Part shown: in pieces, positions 1 through 6,963 of the stretch
Layout: each line of letters opens with the position of its first letter
How positions within the stretch are numbered: the first letter of the stretch is position 1
Source: Inquilinus sp.
GTDB lineage: Bacteria > Pseudomonadota > Alphaproteobacteria > DSM-16000 > Inquilinaceae
Assembly: GCA_013003675.1 (NCBI GenBank)
Contig: JABDIP010000105.1
Location: 1-8,958, forward strand
Direction of reading: 5' to 3'
Length of the DNA: 8,958 nucleotides
Notes under the pieces: generated by a model
Databases searched by the model: none
Told to the model about the DNA's origin: nothing
Seen by the model: the letters and a program-made list of their open reading frames with translations, nothing else
Translations under genes and position numbers: made by a program

Positions 1-206
1 GGGCCCCGGAAGGTCTCGAAATGCGCCAGGGCCCTTCGGTAGCGCTTCGTGCTGCAGGTTGATTTCGCTTTCTTGATGTCGCCGACATGCACCGAGAAAT
101 CGGGCGCAATCCGGTTGATCCGGTCGATGAGCGAGGCGAATTTGTCGTGGTCCGGCGCGGTGTAGGGCATGTCGCCCAACGCGACCAACGAGAATCGTCT
201 GGTCAT
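1..206 (-). CDS. Metallophosphoesterase (calcineurin-like), N-terminal fragment
   Basis: Only the first 68 codons are present; the gene runs off the left edge. Reading the minus strand from the ATG at 206 gives MTRRFSLVALGDMPY, then a helical stretch, then FSVHVGDIK followed by a cysteine. The GD at residues 11-12 and the VGDIK with D43 fit the first two metal-binding motifs of calcineurin-like phosphoesterases, which hydrolyse phosphomono- or diesters using a two-metal centre. The GNHD and later histidine motifs lie outside the window, so activity and substrate cannot be judged. A TAG lies in frame directly before the ATG, so no upstream in-frame start is possible. The start lies 28 bases after the stop of the small membrane protein gene, which makes it probably the last visible member of the minus-strand operon. 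No clear Shine-Dalgarno sequence is seen; an AAGG about 13 bases upstream is the only candidate. No signal peptide is visible. Confidence 0.72.
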   Translation of the reverse strand, partial: MTRRFSLVALGDMPYTAPDHDKFASLIDRINRIAPDFSVHVGDIKKAKSTCSTKRYRRALAHFETFRG

Positions 207-234
207 CTATGGATCGGCCTTGTCCGGCATTCGC

Positions 235-543
235 CTACTGCCCCGGCAACGGAGGGCCGCTGCCGCCGCCGACGGTGGCCTGGCACAGCGCCTCGGCGCG
301 GCTCTTGAACAGGGTGGCGCGGTCGGTGTCGACGACGCCGTCGGCGACCATGCGGTCGATGTCCGCGGCGCGCTCGGCGAGGCAGGCGGCCACCGGATCG
401 TTCGCAGCCGTCGCCTCGTCGCTGCCCAGCAGATCGTCGCGGTGGATATAGGCGAGAGCGACGGCGCAGAGGACGGCACAGCCGACCGCGACCAGCCGGG
501 CGGCCGGCCGGTCGAGGAACGCGACGGGTTCCGGCGTCTTCAC
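235..543 (-). CDS. Small single-pass membrane protein, unknown function
   Basis: A 102-residue protein that I do not recognise. It has a short charged N-terminus, then one hydrophobic segment at about residues 15-33 (ARLVAVGCAVLCAVALAYI), then a soluble, acidic, alanine-rich tail with two cysteines (C54 and C87) that could sit in the periplasm. It looks like a membrane-anchored small protein, or one with an uncleaved signal anchor. It begins with GTG, and this start overlaps the stop of the DUF6494 gene in a GTGA junction, a typical sign of translational coupling; that overlap is the reason for choosing this start. Reading frames on both strands overlap here, but this one has the operon-like junction and a membrane segment, and its stop is followed closely by the phosphoesterase start. 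The function is unknown; the context suggests a helper to the same operon. Confidence 0.68.
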   Translation of the reverse strand: MKTPEPVAFLDRPAARLVAVGCAVLCAVALAYIHRDDLLGSDEATAANDPVAACLAERAADIDRMVADGVVDTDRATLFKSRAEALCQATVGGGSGPPLPGQ

Positions 544-746
544 GCCAGGTCGATGGCGCCGTCGATGGTGACGTCGAGGCTGACGCCATCGATCGTGAGC
601 CGCACCTTGGCCGGCAAGCTCTCCGAGCCGGACAGCTTACCGGCATCGACGGCGTCGCGGACCGCCTGCTCGATCTCCCGCTGCGAGGTCACGCCGACCT
701 TCTTCAGGAACTTCCGGATGCTCATGTTGAAGGCGTCTTCGTTCAT
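540..746 (-). CDS. DUF6494 family protein
   Basis: A 68-residue protein beginning MNEDAFNMSIRKFLKKVGVTS. I recognise this as the short DUF6494 family of alphaproteobacteria and other Proteobacteria, from memory of its very conserved N-terminus. The N-terminal half should be helical (IRKFLKKVGVTSQREIEQAV). The C-terminal half reads as beta strands (KVRLTIDGVSLDVTIDG). It has no cysteines, membrane segment or signal, so it should be cytosolic. Length matches the family. A GGAGA Shine-Dalgarno lies about 8 bases before the ATG. It starts 73 bases after the DUF6352 stop and overlaps the next gene by 4 bases. The biochemical role of the family is unknown; its place next to DUF6352 and DUF6505 suggests a shared process. 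Confidence 0.85.
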   Translation of the reverse strand: MNEDAFNMSIRKFLKKVGVTSQREIEQAVRDAVDAGKLSGSESLPAKVRLTIDGVSLDVTIDGAIDLA

Positions 747-819
747 CTTTCCGTCTCCATGTTGCGATGGCCGGCTCGCGGCTCGACCCTGTCATTGTTT
801 CTTCCAGGGCGACAATACG

Positions 820-1833
820 CTAGCTGATCTCCGCCAGGGGCAGGTTGACCAGCAGGTTCTGCGGCTTCAGGCGCAGCCGTCCGTCCGGCGTCATCGCCGC
901 CGCCAGATAGACCGGCCGGCCGGCGACCGAGGCCAGCATCGCAGCCGGGTCGCTGAAGCGCAGGCGGAACAGGGCGACGATCCGCCCCAGCCGCTCATCG
1001 GTGACCGACGCGCCTTCGTAGAGATCGTTGAGGATCGTCGTCGCCTCGACGTCGAGCCCGACATGCCAGACCCATTTCTCGTCCTCGATCGACTGCATCG
1101 GCTGGATGCCGACCTCGACCCCGGCGAGGTGGCCGACCCAACTCTCAAGCACCCGGCACAGCGCGTCGAGCCCGGCGCGGGCGAAGCCGATATCGAGCAC
1201 CATGTCGAACTGGTCGCTGCGCTCCCAATACTGCGAGGCGGTCTCCGGGCCGAGGATGTCGAGTTCGATGCGGCGCGCCGGAGCGTCACCCACCAGCAGG
1301 TTGCCCGGCGAGGCGCCGTCGGCGGTGGCGCGCATCTCGACGATCTCATCGTCCGCCAGCATGACCGCATCGTCGTCGATGGCCACCTTCTGGGCACGGA
1401 ACAGCAGTTCGGCGGCACGCAGCCGCACCGGATCGGTGCAGCCGTCGAGGATGTTGCGCAGGATGGCGTGCACCATCTGGTCGACGAACAGCCGCGGGAT
1501 CGGCACCTGCTCATCATCGAACAGGCCGCGATAGCAGGCCTCCAGCGTACCGGCGGCGACCAGCCGGTCGCGAAATTCGAGCAGCACGCCGTAATTCTCC
1601 GCCGTATCGGTGTCGGCGATGGCGGCGATCTCCGACCCATCGACCGGGCGCCGGGGGGCCTCGACCAGCGCCGCGTGCAGCCGCCGCTCGGCGTCGCAGG
1701 AGTCGTCGACCGGCGCCACTTCCGGCCGGGCGAGATAGGCGCGCAGATAGTCGTCTGTCACGCGCAGCAGGCCATCGTCGTCGCGCTCCAGCAGGTGAAA
1801 GCCGGAGGTCAGCCAGAAATCAGGCGCCGTCAT
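820..1833 (-). CDS. DUF6352 family protein
   Basis: A 337-residue protein starting MTAPDFWLTSGFHLLERDDDG. I recognise the family by the FW-SGFHLL start, the RLFVDQMVHAILRNILDGC segment (about residues 114-132), the ERSDQFDMVLD stretch (204-214), KWVWHVGLD (253-261) and the RLRLKPQNLLVNLPL end (319-333). No signal peptide or membrane segment is seen, so it is presumably cytosolic. No catalytic motif is apparent, and the family function is unknown. The frame stays open 78 bases further upstream to 1911, but that extension is low-complexity and serine/arginine-rich, whereas the ATG at 1833 gives the family's normal N-terminus. With this start it overlaps the DUF6505 gene by 14 bases, which points to coupled translation. 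The stop is TAG at 820-822. A long antisense frame covers the same DNA and is a composition shadow. Confidence 0.88.
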   Translation of the reverse strand: MTAPDFWLTSGFHLLERDDDGLLRVTDDYLRAYLARPEVAPVDDSCDAERRLHAALVEAPRRPVDGSEIAAIADTDTAENYGVLLEFRDRLVAAGTLEACYRGLFDDEQVPIPRLFVDQMVHAILRNILDGCTDPVRLRAAELLFRAQKVAIDDDAVMLADDEIVEMRATADGASPGNLLVGDAPARRIELDILGPETASQYWERSDQFDMVLDIGFARAGLDALCRVLESWVGHLAGVEVGIQPMQSIEDEKWVWHVGLDVEATTILNDLYEGASVTDERLGRIVALFRLRFSDPAAMLASVAGRPVYLAAAMTPDGRLRLKPQNLLVNLPLAEIS

Positions 1834-2299
1834 CGGCGATCTCCCAAACCGGCGCGTGGTCGCCGGGCGTGTCGTGCTTGATCGCGCGGAAGCGCTCGAC
1901 GATACCCTCATCGCCGAGTTCGCGCTCGACCGCTATCAGCGTGTTGACCGGGTGTTCGCACAGCGCCGCCGCGAACCGAACTTCCTCGCGGGCCACCGGG
2001 CGGGCGGCGTCCAGATCGGGGGCACCGTAGCGGTCGACGAAATGCGCCGCCAGGGCATCGACGAGGTGTTCGAAGGCGGGCTCGTCGATCGACGCTACCA
2101 CGGCGAGGGTCGAACGGCCGAAGCTGCCGATGCCGAGGAAGCCATTGCGGAACGCCTGGGCGGACTTGCCGGTCAGCGCCTCCGGTGCCGCATCGGCAAA
2201 GGCGAACGCGCCGGACACCGCCCATTCGCCCGGTTCGGCGGCGGGGTCGAAGACAAGGGCGTCGGAGGCGTCGAGCCTGATCGTCTTGAGCATGTGCAT
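1820..2299 (-). CDS. DUF6505 family protein
   Basis: A 159-residue protein, MHMLKTIRLDASDALVF, matching the small DUF6505 family. Recognisable parts are the IRLDASD start, the PGEWAVSGAFAF stretch (about residues 23-34), FRNGFLGIGSFGRSTL (50-65), and a C-terminal half with EEVRFAAALCEHP (105-117) and LIAVERELGDEGIVERF (121-137). It has one cysteine (C114) and no membrane segment. Function is unknown. The frame opens upstream to a GTG at 2341, but that would overlap the preceding gene by 31 bases and add non-family sequence, so I prefer ATG 2299, or ATG 2293 two codons later. Neither has a clear Shine-Dalgarno. The start lies about 11 bases after the stop of the ligase-like gene, so ribosomes finishing that gene may reinitiate here. 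Confidence 0.86.
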   Translation of the reverse strand: MHMLKTIRLDASDALVFDPAAEPGEWAVSGAFAFADAAPEALTGKSAQAFRNGFLGIGSFGRSTLAVVASIDEPAFEHLVDALAAHFVDRYGAPDLDAARPVAREEVRFAAALCEHPVNTLIAVERELGDEGIVERFRAIKHDTPGDHAPVWEIADDGA

Positions 2300-2310
2300 G
2301 GCGGTTCGCG

Positions 2311-3045
2311 CTATAGCGCCCAACTCGGCTGGCGCAGACACTCCGCCAGCGACACTGCCCGGTGGCCATCATCCGCCTCGACCAGCAGCCCGCCCTCGTC
2401 GTCGAGGCCGAGCAGGCGACCGTGCAGGGACAGACCCGGCAGCTCCCAGTCGATCCGCTCGCGATACCCCGCCGCTCGGGCCAGCCAGGTCTCGGCGACC
2501 GGCGCATGGCCGTCTTCCTGCCAGCGATGGACCCAGGCGAGGAAATGGCGGGAGAAACTCTCCGCCAGCGCGGTCGGTTCGATGTCGACGCCGCCTTCGT
2601 CGTGCAGCGTGGTCGTGTCGCGGCGCAATCCCGGCTCGGCGCCGTCGGGCGCGGCGGTCACGGCGATCGTGACGGCGAGCACCTGCCAGGCCGGCAGCGC
2701 GCCGGGCAATTCCGGCTCGGCGGTGGCAAGGCGCAGGCCGCCGGCCAGCGCGCCGTTGACCAGCAGCCGGTCCGGCCAGCCGAACTGCACGGCGACCACA
2801 GGCGGGGCGAGGGCGCCGATCGCATCGCCCAGCCCGACCATGGCGACGTGGACAACCCAGAGCGCCGCGGGCAGCGGCACTTCCGGGTGCAGCAGGATGG
2901 CGCAGTCCAGCCGATCCGGGCGCGGCGCCAGGAAGAACGAGCCGTCCTCCGCCGAGGCGGCGGCGGCGATGGCGACCGCCAGCGGATCGGCCCGGGCGGC
3001 GATCGCCTGCAGGCTGTAGACCGGCGGCAGCAATGGCGCTGGCAT
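2311..3045 (-). CDS. Biotin/lipoate A/B protein ligase family protein (DUF4444-type), possibly non-catalytic
   Basis: A 244-residue protein starting MPAPLLPPVYSL. The fold resembles the BirA/LplA catalytic domain. After a helical N-terminal region and a strand (DCAILLHP, about 48-54) comes a WPD element (90-92) followed by the LVNGALAGG loop. A C-terminal small domain (GRLLGLDDEGGLLVE, about 209-223) resembles the BirA C-terminal domain. True ligases attach biotin or lipoate to a lysine of a carrier domain through an acyl-AMP. Here the lysine of the usual KLAG motif is alanine (A99), and the GRGRxGR ligand loop of BirA is not seen, so ligase activity is doubtful. A TTG one codon upstream is possible, but ATG 3045 is simpler. 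It is the first gene of the minus-strand operon. There is no N-terminal DNA-binding domain, so it is not a BirA-type repressor. Confidence 0.82.
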   Translation of the reverse strand: MPAPLLPPVYSLQAIAARADPLAVAIAAAASAEDGSFFLAPRPDRLDCAILLHPEVPLPAALWVVHVAMVGLGDAIGALAPPVVAVQFGWPDRLLVNGALAGGLRLATAEPELPGALPAWQVLAVTIAVTAAPDGAEPGLRRDTTTLHDEGGVDIEPTALAESFSRHFLAWVHRWQEDGHAPVAETWLARAAGYRERIDWELPGLSLHGRLLGLDDEGGLLVEADDGHRAVSLAECLRQPSWAL

Positions 3046-3212
3046 CAACGGCGCGTGTCCCCTTCGCGGTGTCGGCGGGCGCGAGTGTGGCGTCTGGCCG
3101 CCGTCTTGTCACCGGCGCCGTGGCGCGGTCGGGGTTGACGCCGGCGCCCGGCTCGGTCCACCTACGGCGGAAAGGCGCCGGCCGTGCGCCGGGCAAGGGA
3201 GGGAGACCGTCG
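3046..3212. promoter_or_regulatory. Divergent intergenic region between ligase-like operon and FAH-family gene
   Basis: These 167 bases separate two diverging transcription units and so must hold a promoter for each. On the plus strand a TTGACG at 3135-3140 resembles a -35 element, but no convincing -10 follows at 16-18 bases. On the minus strand no good pair is seen; an AAGGGG at about 14 bases before the ligase-like ATG is too far away to be an ideal ribosome site. The call rests on gene orientation more than on motifs. Confidence 0.4.
3195..3206 (+). promoter_or_regulatory. Ribosome binding site of the FAH-family gene
   Basis: A purine-rich AAGGGAGGGAGA lies 6 bases before the ATG at 3213. 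It decides the start: the frame is open upstream to 3033, but that part is low-complexity and would overlap the diverging gene. Confidence 0.65.
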
Positions 3213-4058
3213 ATGAAACTGTTGCGCTATGGCGACCGGGGCCAGGAGAAACCCGGACTGCTCGATGCCGAGGGACGCCTGCGCGACCTGTCCGAAATGA
3301 TCGTCGATCTGGGTGGCGATGCGTTGCTGCCGCAGTCGCTCGACCGCTTGCGCGAGCTCGACCCGGCCACCCTGCCGACGGTCGACGGCGCGCCGCGCAT
3401 CGGCGCGTGCGTCGGGTCGGTCGGGAAGTTCGTCTGCATCGGCCTCAACTATGCCGACCATGCGGCCGAATCCGGCCTCGAGGTGCCGCCGGAGCCGGTC
3501 ATTTTCATGAAGGCGACCAGTGCCATTTGCGGCCCGAACGACGAGGTGGCGATCCCGCGCGGCTCGACCAGTACGGACTGGGAGGTCGAGCTGGGGGTGG
3601 TGATCGGCAAGCCGGCGAAATATGTCGACGAGGCCAATGCCCTCGACCACGTCGCGGGCTATTGCGTGATCAACGATTTCTCCGAGCGCGAATTCCAGAT
3701 CCACCGCGCCGGTCAATGGGTGAAGGGCAAGAGCGCCGACGGGTTCGGCCCGATCGGGCCGTGGCTGGTCACCGCCGACGAGGTGCCCGACCCGCAGGAT
3801 CTTCACCTGTGGCTGGAGGTCGACGGCCACCGCTACCAGGACGGCTCGACGCGGACGATGGTGTACGGCGTCGCCCATGTCATCAGCTATCTCAGCCGCT
3901 TCATGAGCCTGCAGCCCGGCGACGTCGTCTCGACCGGCACCCCGCCCGGCGTCGGCATGGGGCAAAAGCCGTCCCCGGTCTATCTGCGCCCCGGCCAGGT
4001 CGTGCGGCTGGGCATCGACGGGCTCGGCGAGCAGCAGCAGCGCATGACCGAGGACTGA
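3213..4058 (+). CDS. Fumarylacetoacetate hydrolase family protein (FAHD2 / ureidoglycolate-lyase-like)
   Basis: A 281-residue enzyme of the FAH superfamily, in the group often annotated as ureidoglycolate lyase or 2-keto-4-pentenoate hydratase/isomerase-like. These act on C-C or C-N bonds next to a keto-acid group and need Mg2+ or Mn2+. The N-terminal small domain is about residues 1-65. The catalytic domain opens with KFVCIGLNYADHAAE (72-86). The metal ligands expected in the family are visible: E124 and E126 in DWEVELGVVIGK, and D155 in CVINDFSERE. The WVKGKSADGFGPIGPW segment (169-184) carries the active-site lysine region, and STGTPPGVGMG (240-250) is the C-terminal signature. All key residues look intact, so it is probably active; the exact substrate cannot be told from sequence. 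It is cytosolic. The ATL gene follows after 19 bases, probably in the same transcript. Confidence 0.92.
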   Translation: MKLLRYGDRGQEKPGLLDAEGRLRDLSEMIVDLGGDALLPQSLDRLRELDPATLPTVDGAPRIGACVGSVGKFVCIGLNYADHAAESGLEVPPEPVIFMKATSAICGPNDEVAIPRGSTSTDWEVELGVVIGKPAKYVDEANALDHVAGYCVINDFSEREFQIHRAGQWVKGKSADGFGPIGPWLVTADEVPDPQDLHLWLEVDGHRYQDGSTRTMVYGVAHVISYLSRFMSLQPGDVVSTGTPPGVGMGQKPSPVYLRPGQVVRLGIDGLGEQQQRMTED

Positions 4059-4077
4059 GCCGGCGGACCCGCCGCGG

Positions 4078-4428
4078 ATGGTGTCCGCCCCGTCGCCGCT
4101 CTACCGGCGCATCTACTCGGTCGCGGCGCAGATCCCGGCCGGCCGCGTCGCCAGCTATGGCCAGATCGCCCGGATCGCCGGCTGCGGCGCGCGGGTTGTC
4201 GGCTACGCGATGGCGGCCCTGCCGGCCGGCGGCGATATCCCCTGGCATCGGGTGATCAACAGCCGCGGCATGATCAGCCCGCGTGCCGACGGCGACACGG
4301 CACGACAGCGGCGGTTGCTGGAGGCTGAGGGGCTGCGTTTCGACCGTGCCGGGCGGCTCGACCTGGCGGCCGTCGGCTGGGCCGGGCCGGCCTGGGACTG
4401 GCTGGAGGCCAACGGCATGGCGCCGTGA
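4078..4428 (+). CDS. Alkyltransferase-like protein (ATL; MGMT family without the catalytic cysteine)
   Basis: A 116-residue protein matching the C-terminal DNA-binding domain of O6-methylguanine-DNA methyltransferase. Visible elements are IPAGRVASYGQIA (residues 19-31) with the tyrosine (Y27) that helps flip the damaged base, and GARVVGYAM (37-45) with the arginine finger (R39). At the active site, PWHRVINSRG (55-64) has tryptophan W56 where true methyltransferases have the alkyl-accepting cysteine (PCHRV). This is the hallmark of ATL proteins such as E. coli YbaZ (also called Atl), which bind O6-alkylguanine without repairing it and direct nucleotide excision repair to the site. Length is normal for the family. 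The ATG at 4078 follows the FAH stop by 19 bases; the local ribosome site is weak, which suggests coupling to the upstream gene. Its stop is only 9 bases from the convergent kinase stop. Confidence 0.9.
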   Translation: MVSAPSPLYRRIYSVAAQIPAGRVASYGQIARIAGCGARVVGYAMAALPAGGDIPWHRVINSRGMISPRADGDTARQRRLLEAEGLRFDRAGRLDLAAVGWAGPAWDWLEANGMAP

Positions 4429-4437
4429 GCGGGGCGA

Positions 4438-6963
4438 TCAGCCGGCACCGTCGCCAAGCAACTCGCGGACCTGCTGCGCCAGCACCGCCTTGCGGTAGGG
4501 TTTGGCGATCAGCGGCGTATCCTCGTCCAGCGCCTCGTAGCGGATGCCGGCATAGTCGGCGAACCCCGAGGTGTAGAGCACCTTCAGCGCCGGATGGCGG
4601 GCGGCAGCCTGTTTGGCGAGGGTGGCCCCGTTCATGCCGTGCGGCAGGGCGAGGTCGGTGAACATCAGCGAGATTTCAGGGTCCTCCCCGAGGGCCTTGA
4701 GCGCGTCCTTGCCGTTGGATGCGGTCAGCACCCGATAGCCCAGGCTGGTCAGCATGGTGTGCGCGACCCGCTGCAGCGAGGGATCGTCCTCCACCACCAG
4801 GATGGTCTCGCCGGTGCCGGAGGGGGGTGGCGGCGACCTCCTGTCTCCCGCCATCGGCGCCGTCCTGGTGGTTCGCGGGAACCAAAGGGTGACCGTGGTG
4901 CCGACGCCGACCTCGCTGCTCATTTCGATGGCCCCGCCGGACTGCTTGACGAACCCATAGACCATGCTGAGCCCGAGACCGCTGCCCTCGCCGACGTCGC
5001 GGGTCGTGAAGAAGGGCTCGAAGACCTGCTCCAGCACGTCCGGCGGCATGCCGGTCCCGGTATCGGCCAGGGACAGGGTGACATAGCGCCCCGGCTCAAG
5101 ATCCAGCCGCTCGGCCTGCTTGGCCTCGATCACACGGTTCTCGGTTCGGATGGTCAGGGTGCCGCCATTCGGCATGGCGTCCCGGGCGTTCGCGGCGAGA
5201 TTGATGATGGCGGTTTCCATCTGCGTCGAGTCGATGGCGGTGCGCCACAATCCGTCGGCGGGTTCGGTCTTGATCTCCACCGTCTTGCACAAGGTGCGGT
5301 CGAGCAGGGTGATCGCCTCGGTCATCCGCTGATTGAGATCGGTTACCTCCGGCCGCAGGGTCTGCTTGCGTGAAAAGGCCAGCAGCCGGGAGGTCAGATC
5401 GACACCCTTGGCCGCCGCCTTGGCCGCCGACGTGATGAGCTGATCCTGTTCGGAGTAGCTGCGGCCGCGATCCTCCAACAACTCGAGATTGCCCAGGATG
5501 ACCCCCAGCAGGGTGTTGAAGTCGTGCGCGACGCCGCCGGTCAACTGGCCGACCGCCTCCATTTTCTGCGCTTGCCGAAGCTGTTCCTTGGTTCGCTTCT
5601 GTTCGGAGATATCGCGGTAGATCGCGGCGATTCCGACGACCTCGCCGGCCGCGTCGCGCACCGGCGAGGCGGTCAACGAAACGTCGATCAGCCGCCCGCT
5701 CTTGTGCCGCCGCACCGTCTCGTAGTTGCGCAGATGCTCGCCGCGCTCGGCGGTGGAAACGATCAGCGGCACGTCGTCGAGCCGGTCGGCTGGCGGCAGC
5801 ATCGACAGCGGCTGGCCGATCACCTCTGCCGCCGCATAGCCGAAACATTGCTCGGCGCCGGCATTCCAGCTTGTGATCGCGCCGTCGAGATCGATGCCGA
5901 CGATGGCATCGTCGGTCGACTCGACGATCGTCGCCAATTGCTGCGCCCGCTGCTCCGCCTCTTTCACTTCGGTGATGTCGACGTGGATGGTCGCGGTTTG
6001 CTGGCCGTCCGTGCGCCGGGCGTGGCTGCGGATCCAGCGGCCGTTCGAGAGATGCGCGATGACCGGCGCGTCCGGGTGGGACTCCAGCGAGAGCTGCTCG
6101 TCGATCCAGGACTTCATCGACCGTTCGCCATGGGCGACCTCGACCGGCGTCGCGCCGCGTCGCAGCAGGGTCCGCCGCCTGTTGCCGCGGTACAGCGTTT
6201 CCGGCGCCAGCGCGAACAGCCGGCCGAAGCTCTCGTTCCACAGCAGCAGCCTGTTGTCCTTGTCGAACAGGGCGAAGGCATCGGCGGTGTCGGAGATATC
6301 GGTCCACTCGCGGCGTTCGGCATGGAACTGACTCAGCAGGAGGGCATTGCGTTGCTGGGCGCGGATCTCCTCGAGCAGCGATCGGTAGGCGATCTGTGTC
6401 GAGCGAAGCATCGACAGCGCCATGACCAGGGCCAGGGCCGCCAGCCCGAAATAGGTCAGCTCGTTCTGCGAGACGAAGAAAGCGGCGACCGGCAGGATGC
6501 TCAACAGGATGAACCCTCTCGCCGCCGCCGGCACCGCCGCCAGGGTGGTCGAGGCACCGCCGGCCATGGCGCCGATGACGATGATCAGGGCCAATTGCTG
6601 CGTTGTGGGCACGCTGGTGAGGAAGAGGGCGCCGGCACCCCATAGGGCGCCGGAGATCCAGGCCAGGTATTTCGCCCGCCGCGGGCCACGATGGCTGACC
6701 GATTTCGGCGGCAGCGTGCCGCGCCGTTTCCACCAGCGGTACAACAGATAAAGGGCGATCACCACATGCGGCGCGGCCCAGCACAGAACCCATGCCGTCG
6801 GCGCCTGCCTTTGGAGGATGGCGGCGGTCAGGATTGCCGCGGCGAGGGTGACCAGCGAGTTGTTCGGCGTCTGCCGGGCGAAGGCGCTCATCTGCGCCGC
6901 GCGCACTTCTCCCGCGTCGGCGGTCTCGACGGATGGCGTATCGGCTTCCCGGCGGCTGAGCAT
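4438..6963 (-). CDS. Membrane-bound hybrid sensor histidine kinase with two PAS domains and a C-terminal receiver
   Basis: An 841-residue hybrid kinase. An N-terminal sensor part has about six hydrophobic segments (roughly residues 37-52, 57-76, 99-117, 122-142, 147-165, 170-187) with short loops and no large periplasmic domain. Two PAS domains follow, at about 222-334 and 340-452. The dimerisation/phosphoacceptor region has GGVAHDFNTLL with H480. The ATPase domain shows the N box INLAANARDAMP (587-598), G1 DTGTGMP (634-640), F box FEPFFTT (648-654) and G2 GEGSGLGLSMVYG (658-670). The receiver (about 718-837) has acidic residues E725, D726 and D727, the phosphoacceptor D770, T798 and K821. 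All catalytic motifs are present; the usual HDFNNLL reads HDFNTLL. There is no output domain, so a separate phosphotransferase or regulator is needed; none is in the window. A GGGAAGACGG ribosome site precedes ATG 6963. Ligand unknown. Confidence 0.94.
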   Translation of the reverse strand: MLSRREADTPSVETADAGEVRAAQMSAFARQTPNNSLVTLAAAILTAAILQRQAPTAWVLCWAAPHVVIALYLLYRWWKRRGTLPPKSVSHRGPRRAKYLAWISGALWGAGALFLTSVPTTQQLALIIVIGAMAGGASTTLAAVPAAARGFILLSILPVAAFFVSQNELTYFGLAALALVMALSMLRSTQIAYRSLLEEIRAQQRNALLLSQFHAERREWTDISDTADAFALFDKDNRLLLWNESFGRLFALAPETLYRGNRRRTLLRRGATPVEVAHGERSMKSWIDEQLSLESHPDAPVIAHLSNGRWIRSHARRTDGQQTATIHVDITEVKEAEQRAQQLATIVESTDDAIVGIDLDGAITSWNAGAEQCFGYAAAEVIGQPLSMLPPADRLDDVPLIVSTAERGEHLRNYETVRRHKSGRLIDVSLTASPVRDAAGEVVGIAAIYRDISEQKRTKEQLRQAQKMEAVGQLTGGVAHDFNTLLGVILGNLELLEDRGRSYSEQDQLITSAAKAAAKGVDLTSRLLAFSRKQTLRPEVTDLNQRMTEAITLLDRTLCKTVEIKTEPADGLWRTAIDSTQMETAIINLAANARDAMPNGGTLTIRTENRVIEAKQAERLDLEPGRYVTLSLADTGTGMPPDVLEQVFEPFFTTRDVGEGSGLGLSMVYGFVKQSGGAIEMSSEVGVGTTVTLWFPRTTRTAPMAGDRRSPPPPSGTGETILVVEDDPSLQRVAHTMLTSLGYRVLTASNGKDALKALGEDPEISLMFTDLALPHGMNGATLAKQAAARHPALKVLYTSGFADYAGIRYEALDEDTPLIAKPYRKAVLAQQVRELLGDGAG

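Noticed and set aside
169..1881. Plus-strand open frame of 570 codons
   Set aside because: It is antisense to the small membrane protein, DUF6494 and DUF6352 genes. Its translation is low-complexity (arginine, glycine, aspartate, glutamine) with no recognisable family, as expected from third-position GC bias.
1834..1911. Longer DUF6352 start at 1911
   Set aside because: The added residues are serine/arginine-rich and lie wholly within the DUF6505 gene; the family starts at the FW-SGFHLL segment just after ATG 1833.
3033..3212. N-terminal extension of the FAH-family protein by 60 codons
   Set aside because: The sequence is low-complexity, overlaps the diverging gene's start, and the ribosome site at 3195-3206 plus the family's normal length support ATG 3213.
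4429..4437. Shared terminator between the convergent ATL and kinase genes
   Set aside because: The gap is 9 bases and I see no hairpin or T-run there.
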